Part shown: piece by piece, positions 42,584-47,775 of the stretch | Layout: each line of letters starts with the position of its first letter | How positions within the stretch are numbered: the first letter of the stretch is position 1 | NCBI GenBank assembly: GCA_017993335.1 | Contig: JAGOMX010000010.1 | Span: 1-47,775, forward strand | DNA length: 47,775 nt | Origin: Alphaproteobacteria bacterium | Lineage (GTDB): Bacteria; Pseudomonadota; Alphaproteobacteria; JAGOMX01 | Reading direction: 5' to 3' | The notes under the pieces: generated by a model | The model's input: the letters and a program-made list of their open reading frames with translations, nothing else | What the model was told of the DNA's origin: nothing | Database searches by the model: none | Made by a program: the position numbers and the translations under genes

Positions 42584-43366
42584 ATGAGCATGAAAAAAAC
42601 TTTCAAGTTTGCCAGTCTAGTTTTTGTTATCAGCCTTGCCGGGGGAGATTCAAGTTTTTTGAAAGCCGCCCATGAGCAAGTCGTTTTGCCTGCGCAGGTC
42701 TGGTCATTTGATGGTCCTTTTGGCACCTTTGATAAGGCCCAATTACAAAGAGGGTTTCAGGTTTATAAAGAGGTTTGCTCAGCTTGTCATTCTATGAAGC
42801 TATTAAGCTATAGAAACTTGTCGGCTTTAGGATTTTCTGAGGCGGAAATAAAGGCAATCGCTCGTCAAAATAGTGTACCCGGCGCCCCTAACGATGCGGG
42901 AGATGTGGTGGACAGGCCAGCTTTACCTTCTGATCGTTTTCGTTCTCCTTATCCCAATGAACAGGCGGCTCGTGCCGCTAACAATGGGGCCTTGCCCGTA
43001 GACATGTCTTTAATTGCCAGCGCACGAAAAGGCGGGGCCGATTACATCCATGCTCTTATGATGGGCTATGAAGCGGCTCCTGCGGATATGAAAATAGCGG
43101 AAGGCATGCATTACAACAAGTATTTCGCCGGTCACCAAATCGCGATGACAGCCCCCCTATCAGAAGGTCAAGTCACATATGCAGATGGTACGCCAACAAG
43201 TGTGGATCAGATGGCCAGCGATGTGGCAGCATTTTTATACTGGGCAGCCAATCCACATATGGAGCAAAGAAAGCGCGTAGGTGTCATGGTGATGGTGTAT
43301 ATGCTGATTTTTACAGCTCTGTTATATATGACGATGAAACGTATTTGGTCACGGGTCGATCATTAA
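42584..43366 (+). CDS. petC: Cytochrome c1 of the bc1 complex
   Basis: This periplasm-facing heme c subunit accepts electrons from the Rieske protein. It has an N-terminal signal peptide (KKTFKFASLVFVISLAGG), the heme motif CSACH (C65, C68, H69) and a likely axial methionine in HQIAMTAPL. A C-terminal membrane anchor (VMVMVYMLIFTALLYMTM) is followed by basic residues. The protein has 260 residues. The ATG at 42584 and the one six bases later are both possible starts. It is the last gene of petABC; repeats follow and no clear terminator is seen. Confidence 0.97.
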   Translation: MSMKKTFKFASLVFVISLAGGDSSFLKAAHEQVVLPAQVWSFDGPFGTFDKAQLQRGFQVYKEVCSACHSMKLLSYRNLSALGFSEAEIKAIARQNSVPGAPNDAGDVVDRPALPSDRFRSPYPNEQAARAANNGALPVDMSLIASARKGGADYIHALMMGYEAAPADMKIAEGMHYNKYFAGHQIAMTAPLSEGQVTYADGTPTSVDQMASDVAAFLYWAANPHMEQRKRVGVMVMVYMLIFTALLYMTMKRIWSRVDH

Positions 43367-43392
43367 GGGGTTTATCCTTATGCCTTTAATCA

Positions 43393-43470
43393 TAATACCA
43401 ATTCCAGAAGATAACGGATAAATCTTATCCTCGCCGCTTGTCATGCCTGCACAGGTATGACAGACGATGG
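43393..43470. repeat. Remnant of a palindromic repeat (type 3 words)
   Basis: ATACCAATTCCA followed by TTGTCATGCCTGCACAGGTATGACAG repeats the flank and half of the hairpin of the element at 28145-28361, but the rest is missing. It is judged a decayed copy. Non-coding. Confidence 0.5.
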
Positions 43471-43521
43471 TTGAGGAGATTTAAGACAGCCTCTATCTGT
43501 ATGCTTAATTATAGGGTTTGG

Positions 43522-43735
43522 CAGGGCCTACGCATGAAAAATACACAGAACCTGTCACACCTGCGAAGGCAGGTGTCCAGCGCAACATGTGCCTCGCAGA
43601 GGCTCCTTATAATCGTCTTACATTAATAAATAAAGTGTTGCTTCGCAACGCATAGTTTTCGCTGGACACCTGCCTTCGCAGGTGTGACAGGTGTGGGAGG
43701 CACTTCCTCTTTAAATTTTTCATGCTTAGGCCCTG
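43522..43735. mobile_element. Non-coding insertion element, family 1, copy 3 (214 bp)
   Basis: The ends are CAGGGCCTACGCATGAAAAA and the complement of TTTTTCATGCTTAGGCCCTG. A perfect 10-bp direct repeat, TAGGGTTTGG, flanks it at 43512-43521 and 43736-43745. The interior is closely similar to copy 1 at 14392, including CTTACA(T)...AATAAATAAAGTGTTGC, in the same orientation. It ends 12 bases before the stop codon of the next gene. Confidence 0.93.
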
Positions 43736-43747
43736 TAGGGTTTGGTA

Positions 43748-44368
43748 TTAGCTCTTGACTACGCTGTCTAAGGGGCCTGTTATATAACTTACGAATCCTA
43801 TCAATTCCTCCTTAGCAGGCTTATCCGCTAGCTTGGATACTGAATAATTATCGACGTTTTTTTTGTAAATAGGGATAATATTTTCCTCGTAAGTCTTTTT
43901 ATTATGCTGATAACGATAGACTCCTGGACCAGATAAAACCTCTTGTGTTAGAAATCCAAGGTTTAAAGCTATAGGCCTTTCTTTAAAAACGAGCCTATCG
44001 TTCTTCATGCCTGTCGTCGCCACACCCAGGCCATCTCTTCGATAAAGAGTAATATTCTGGTAACGAGCATCTTTGAGAAATAAAATAGATAAAAGCCCGG
44101 CCATCTCCCCTTCGGATATATTTGCAATGTGTGGTTTATCCGTTGATTTACCTGTCATATCCTTTTCGTACGCGTACATTTTTTGAATAACAGGCATCTC
44201 TAGAGAATCGGTCATTTTCTCTAAGAAATTACCTACAAATGTATAAACATCTACATAAAGGCCATCTGTAAGGGGTTGGTCTATTTGTTTTTCTTCTTTT
44301 TGGATAACTTGGCTTTGGGCATCAGAAATAGCAAACAATAAACTTAAAATTATAAAAAACGATCTCAT
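43748..44368 (-). CDS. Exported protein of unknown function
   Basis: I do not recognise this 206-residue protein. It starts with a clear signal peptide (MRSFFIILSLLFAISDAQS, cleavage probably before QVIQ). The mature part is mixed and soluble, with no cysteine or obvious repeat; typical stretches are YVDVYTFVGNFLEKMTDSLE and RYQNITLYRRDGLGVATTGM. The region around YRRDGLGVATT has the flavour of a periplasmic sensor (dCache-like) fold, as in chemoreceptors, but this is a weak impression. A family 1 element has inserted just beyond its 3' end without touching the frame. Confidence 0.65.
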   Translation of the reverse strand: MRSFFIILSLLFAISDAQSQVIQKEEKQIDQPLTDGLYVDVYTFVGNFLEKMTDSLEMPVIQKMYAYEKDMTGKSTDKPHIANISEGEMAGLLSILFLKDARYQNITLYRRDGLGVATTGMKNDRLVFKERPIALNLGFLTQEVLSGPGVYRYQHNKKTYEENIIPIYKKNVDNYSVSKLADKPAKEELIGFVSYITGPLDSVVKS

Positions 44369-44664
44369 CTATACTCTCCTACTCAATAAAATTGATTTCT
44401 TATTGAACTGAACACCACATGATCGGTCACTTTCATGAAAGATCTTAAAAAATAAGGAGACTTTTAGCATATTTTGAAATAAACCGCTAAAAATGTTTCC
44501 AAATGAAAGCTTTAACTGCCCTTATCTCAAATATCTGTACCCTATTTTCCATCCATCCTTCAAGAAAAAAAACTAAGTATCATAATCCCTGTCACCTTTT
44601 ACTTGCTCTACTAACGCGGGGTTGCCTTCAAGATGGTGGGGTTTATGTATGCAAATAGGATTAT
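44369..44664. repeat. Intergenic stretch with a decayed type 2 palindromic repeat
   Basis: AAGTATCATAATCCCTGTCACC and, later, GCCTTCAAGATGGTGGGGTT resemble the ends and flank of the type 2 repeat at 27932-28145 (AAGTATCATTACACCCGTCAT and GTTCAAGATGACGGGTGTT). The copy lies at about 44572-44645 and has diverged. The first 200 bases of the gap show nothing I can name. Confidence 0.55.
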
Positions 44665-45654
44665 TTAAGCTTTTTTGTATGGCATGAGGACTTGATTTAT
44701 TTCACCAAAAATACTGTCGCCATTGGCATCTTTCATGTCAATTTGAATGCGGTCACCAAACTTCATGAAGGGAGTTATGGCTTCCCCTTTCTCAAGGGTT
44801 TCTAAAGCTCTGCGTTCGGCAATACAAGAGGATCCATTTTTGTAAGCAGTATTCGTTATGGTCCCACCCCCGATTATAGTTCCTGCTGTTAAAAATCGAG
44901 ATTTTGAGGCAAAAGAAATGATCTCTGGGTAACTATATGCCATGTCTTGCCCTGCATTAGGCCAACCGAACCGGATACCATTTAGGGTAGAGAAAATGGG
45001 GAGGTGCAGTCTGGATCCATCCCAATGATTTTCTAGCTCATCGGGGGTTACGGCGACTGCGGAAAAGCTAGTCGCGGGTTTACTTTGCAGAAAGCCAAAA
45101 CCACTTTTAAATTCCTGTGCTTGTACATCTCTTAAAGAGACGTCATTTAATAAGACGATCAGTTTTATATGAGATTTAGCTTCTTCTTCGCTAACATTCA
45201 TAGGAACGTCATCTGTTATGATGCCAACTTCGGCTTCAAAATCGACGGCCCATTGATCTGTTGGGAGGCGTATCGGTTGCTGACATCCGATCATATGGTC
45301 GGAAGCCCCTTGATACATATATAGACCTTCTCGAGGATTATCGATAACTTCTTTCCCCAGGGCTCTTGTCAGTAAGGAACGATGGGGAAAATAAACGCTT
45401 CCATCTAACCACTGATATGCACGGGGCAGGGGAGCTAAGGCTTGGTCCATATGAAATGCAAAAGCAGAGCTAAGTGTGCCCTGATTGAGTGCTTTTGAAA
45501 CCCGTTCTAGTTTTGATTCGCATATATCCCATCTTTCAAGGGCGTCTTGTAGAGTCAAAGCAATTTCAGGTACGGCAATAGCATGGGTGAGTTCTTTATT
45601 TACAACAACCAACTGACCATCGCGTTTATTGTTTTGTATGGATGCCAGTTTCAT
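44665..45654 (-). CDS. Fumarylacetoacetate hydrolase family protein
   Basis: This metal-dependent C-C bond hydrolase or isomerase belongs to the FAH superfamily. In tyrosine or homogentisate breakdown the reaction is fumarylacetoacetate to fumarate and acetoacetate. The acidic metal-binding core is seen as QWAVDFEAEVGIITDDVP, followed by NDVSLRDVQAQEFKSGFGFLQSKP and TAGTIIGGGTITN. At 329 residues it matches the bacterial FAH-like form of about 330. It follows the TRAP permease gene dctM by 44 bases on the same strand, so an imported organic acid may be its substrate or product. No other tyrosine-degradation gene is seen in the window, so the substrate is open. Confidence 0.88.
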   Translation of the reverse strand: MKLASIQNNKRDGQLVVVNKELTHAIAVPEIALTLQDALERWDICESKLERVSKALNQGTLSSAFAFHMDQALAPLPRAYQWLDGSVYFPHRSLLTRALGKEVIDNPREGLYMYQGASDHMIGCQQPIRLPTDQWAVDFEAEVGIITDDVPMNVSEEEAKSHIKLIVLLNDVSLRDVQAQEFKSGFGFLQSKPATSFSAVAVTPDELENHWDGSRLHLPIFSTLNGIRFGWPNAGQDMAYSYPEIISFASKSRFLTAGTIIGGGTITNTAYKNGSSCIAERRALETLEKGEAITPFMKFGDRIQIDMKDANGDSIFGEINQVLMPYKKA

Positions 45655-45698
45655 ATGAGCTCCGAGGGTAAGATTTTAAATTAGCCAACTTAAGTGAG

Positions 45699-47024
45699 TT
45701 ATTTTGCCATAACTTTTGGTAGCCAAGTCGCCAGTTCAGGAATGAAAACAATCGCCAGTAAGCAGAGGAGTTGCAGAATGACAAAGGGAATAATTCCCTT
45801 GTATATATCTAATGTATCGACGCTCGGAGGCGAAACTGCCTTTAGATAAAAAAGCGAAAATCCGAATGGAGGCGTTAAGAAGGATGTTTGTAAGTTAATA
45901 GCAACCAAAATAGCAAACCACAGTGGATCAAACCCTAAGGCCTTCATAGCCGGCATAACGATAGGGAGTACGATAAATGTGATCTCAATAAAATCGAGGA
46001 AAAACCCTAGGATAAATATGACGAGCATAACAATGGCTAAGCTATACATAGCGCTATGGTTGTCAGCAATATGATTGAGGAAGTGGTGAATCATATCATC
46101 GCCGCCTAGTCCACGGAAAATAAGACCAAATGCCGTGGCACCCACAAGCACAAAGAAAACCATACAGGTAAGGGACATGGTTCTATCCATTACATCCTGT
46201 AAATCGTTATACGTAAACTTACCAGCGAGTATGGTCAGAAGAATCGATCCAGCTGCACCAACGGCTGCGGCTTCGGTGGGGGAAGCAAATCCCCAGAAAA
46301 TAGTACCCAGGACCGCCAAAATCAAAAAGAATGGGGGAACTAAACCTTTTAAGGTTCTCATGAGCACTTTTCGTAAAGTTTGTCCTTCTAATTCTTTTTG
46401 TGTGGCTGCCGGAGCTGTGCTTGGGAATAAAAATGAGGTAACTAATATGTAAACTATATAAACGACAACCAGTAACATGCCAGGAATAAAGGCGCCGACA
46501 AATAAATCTTTTACAGAAACACCTGTGATTTCGCCTAAAATAATAAGGATTACGCTCGGCGGAATGATTTGTCCTAGGGTGCCCGCTGCGGCGATGGTGC
46601 CTGTGGCTAACGTTTTGCTGTAGTTATGGCGCAGCATATTGGGAAGAGCAATCAACCCCATGGTAATAACCGTGGCGCCGACAATACCTGTGGAGGCGGC
46701 CAGTAGGGCGCCAACAATAACGACGGATATCGCCAGCCCACCTCGTACACGGCGGAAGAGTATGAACATGACGTCCAGTAATTCTTCGGCTAGGCCTGAT
46801 TTTTCTAACATGGTTCCCATGAAGACGAAAAGAGGAACAGCTAAAAAAGTTGGGTTGGTAAGCGATCCCCATATGCGCAAAGGTAGTAAACCAAAGTAAT
46901 CCCAGCCGACAAAATATAGTCCAAAGGCTATCGCCGTGCTCGTTAAGGCAAAGGCAACGGGGTATCCAGTAAAAATAACAAAAATTAAAACAAAAAACAT
47001 AATAAGGCTGATGTATTCCATCAT
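45699..47024 (-). CDS. dctM: TRAP transporter large permease subunit
   Basis: This is the channel-forming, sodium-coupled subunit of a tripartite transporter for C4-dicarboxylates or related organic acids. The 441-residue protein has about 12 transmembrane segments. The family landmarks are AVPLFVFMGTMLEKSGLAEEL, GIVGATVITMGLIALPNM, GTLGQIIPPSVILIILGE and TSFLTPPFGFSLFYLK. GGAGA lies six bases before the ATG, which overlaps the dctQ stop by four bases (ATGA). The substrate is set by the DctP binding protein, which is not in the window. Confidence 0.96.
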   Translation of the reverse strand: MMEYISLIMFFVLIFVIFTGYPVAFALTSTAIAFGLYFVGWDYFGLLPLRIWGSLTNPTFLAVPLFVFMGTMLEKSGLAEELLDVMFILFRRVRGGLAISVVIVGALLAASTGIVGATVITMGLIALPNMLRHNYSKTLATGTIAAAGTLGQIIPPSVILIILGEITGVSVKDLFVGAFIPGMLLVVVYIVYILVTSFLFPSTAPAATQKELEGQTLRKVLMRTLKGLVPPFFLILAVLGTIFWGFASPTEAAAVGAAGSILLTILAGKFTYNDLQDVMDRTMSLTCMVFFVLVGATAFGLIFRGLGGDDMIHHFLNHIADNHSAMYSLAIVMLVIFILGFFLDFIEITFIVLPIVMPAMKALGFDPLWFAILVAINLQTSFLTPPFGFSLFYLKAVSPPSVDTLDIYKGIIPFVILQLLCLLAIVFIPELATWLPKVMAK

Positions 47025-47557
47025 TTTTTCTCTCCTAAATCTATATCAAGGATAAAGTATAGACTGCGTATAGCTGTACAACTTCCCTGCAATAGGACGA
47101 GAAAAAAGCCAAAAGGAATCATAGCCTTTAAAAGAAAGCGGAGGGGGATTCCCCCTGGATTTGGGGAGCCTTCAAAAAATTCATAAGAATTTAAAACAAA
47201 GGGCCATGAGGCATAAATGATCAAAAGGCAGGTAGGAAATAGTAAAAATATGGTTCCAACTAAATTCACCCAAGCTTGTTTTTTAGGGGTAAATCTTTGA
47301 TAGAAAATATCAACGCGGATGTGCTCATTTTTTAAAAGTGTGTACCCTGAGCCCAGCATGACAATTAACGCAAAAAGATGCCACTGCAATTCTTGTATGA
47401 CCACATAGCCTGTATTGAAAGCATAACGCATGATGACGTCAATCATGATGACAATAATGATGACTAGCGTTAACCAGGATGCAATCTTGGCGATGGATTT
47501 ATTTAAGCGATCGACAAAGTTGCAATAAGATCTGAATAGGGGGTCGAGAGATTTCAT
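47021..47557 (-). CDS. dctQ: TRAP transporter small permease subunit
   Basis: This 178-residue membrane protein has four transmembrane segments (IASWLTLVIIIVIMIDVIM; LQWHLFALIVMLGSGYTLL; NLVGTIFLLFPTCLLII; KAMIPFGFFLVLLQG). The family feature RYAFNTGYVVIQELQWHLF and the NEHIRVD segment are clear. It pairs with dctM, whose start it overlaps. The gene is first in the visible operon dctQ-dctM-FAH. No ribosome binding site stands before the ATG, and a probable promoter lies a dozen bases upstream, so the leader is very short. Confidence 0.95.
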   Translation of the reverse strand: MKSLDPLFRSYCNFVDRLNKSIAKIASWLTLVIIIVIMIDVIMRYAFNTGYVVIQELQWHLFALIVMLGSGYTLLKNEHIRVDIFYQRFTPKKQAWVNLVGTIFLLFPTCLLIIYASWPFVLNSYEFFEGSPNPGGIPLRFLLKAMIPFGFFLVLLQGSCTAIRSLYFILDIDLGEKK

Positions 47558-47569
47558 TTTTTTATTTTT

Positions 47570-47600
47570 ATTATACTCATGAGATAGACGCCCCAGTCAA
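47570..47600 (-). promoter_or_regulatory. Probable promoter of dctQ-dctM-FAH
   Basis: On the minus strand TTGACT (47595-47600) and a perfect TATAAT (47570-47575) are 19 bases apart. TATAAT lies 12 bases before the dctQ ATG, so the message would start almost at the start codon. The spacing is two bases long for sigma-70. Confidence 0.5.
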
Positions 47601-47775
47601 TAGATGAATTTATTTTATATGATCATATACCTATTTTTTATTATTTTAAAAAAGTTTACTTCTTGAAGGACGTAAGAATTATTGGTAAATTTTTATTATA
47701 ATTTTCTATAAAAGTAATTAAATTTTATAACCATATGTATTAACCTATAGTATAAAAAGGGTGATAATATATGAG
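47601..47775. other. AT-rich end of window
   Basis: No gene can be supported here. The final bases include an ATG at 47771 with AGGGTG about ten bases upstream, which could be the start of a plus-strand gene beyond the window. A DctP gene for this transporter is not on this side within reach. Confidence 0.3.

Overview
The window looks like a chromosomal segment of an alphaproteobacterium with a host-associated, probably intracellular lifestyle, most likely in or near the Holosporales (inference from gene content only). The main pointers are a CtrA cell-cycle regulator with its phospho-acceptor at D51, a CarD/CdnL regulator, an alphaproteobacterial petABC (bc1 complex) operon, a Tlc-type ATP/ADP translocase (the transporter used by energy parasites), several secreted proteins with TPR, LRR or no known domains, Fic proteins, and many short palindromic repeats in moderately AT-rich DNA.

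Layout. Positions 1-5967: the 3' end of a LuxR-type regulator, tRNA-Arg(ACG), and a 1752-residue protein joining a Ser/Thr kinase, an AAA ATPase, TPR-like repeats, a GAF domain and a class III nucleotide cyclase. Positions 6006-11472 (minus strand): an acyl-CoA block of crotonase, bifunctional hydratase/3-hydroxyacyl-CoA dehydrogenase, a DpgC-like protein, Bcp peroxiredoxin and a YdiI-like hotdog thioesterase. Positions 11581-13213: nucleoside hydrolase and ribulose-phosphate epimerase, a likely ribose-salvage pair. Positions 13265-19946: housekeeping genes, namely a GT4 glycosyltransferase, def-fmt-truA, RNase D and aspS. Positions 20072-24075: a GFA-family protein, a small heat-shock protein, tRNA-Ser(GGA), a secreted SAMHD1-like HD phosphohydrolase, a GT2 glycosyltransferase and CarD. 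Positions 24309-30941: a lipoprotein, a large secreted TPR protein, nested palindromic repeats, the ATP/ADP translocase and CtrA. Positions 31285-38464: a tricorn-like protease, then an accessory stretch with a secreted LRR protein, a Fic C-terminal remnant, a secreted coiled-coil protein and a broken ATPase. Positions 38749-40437: a J-domain protein and an intact Fic protein with two operator-like palindromes. Positions 40797-43366: petABC. Positions 43748-47557: a secreted hypothetical protein, a fumarylacetoacetate-hydrolase family enzyme and a TRAP transporter (dctQ-dctM).

The strongest non-gene signal is a family of non-coding insertion elements (114-216 bp, ends like CAGGGCCTACGCATG) at 14392, 40565 and 43522. 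Each copy is flanked by its own perfect 10-bp direct repeat, which is direct evidence of transposition. One copy has replaced the last codons of the GT4 gene. A second 142-bp element (ends GAGGCCATTTCAAAAC) is present in two nearly identical copies, one of them interrupting an ATPase gene. The two Fic-related loci each carry regularly arranged inverted repeats upstream, which suggests autoregulation through the C-terminal winged-helix part.

Functional picture (inference): the cell imports ATP from a host, salvages nucleosides, takes up organic acids through TRAP, handles acyl-CoA or aromatic acyl-CoA intermediates, respires with a bc1 complex, and exports several uncharacterised proteins.
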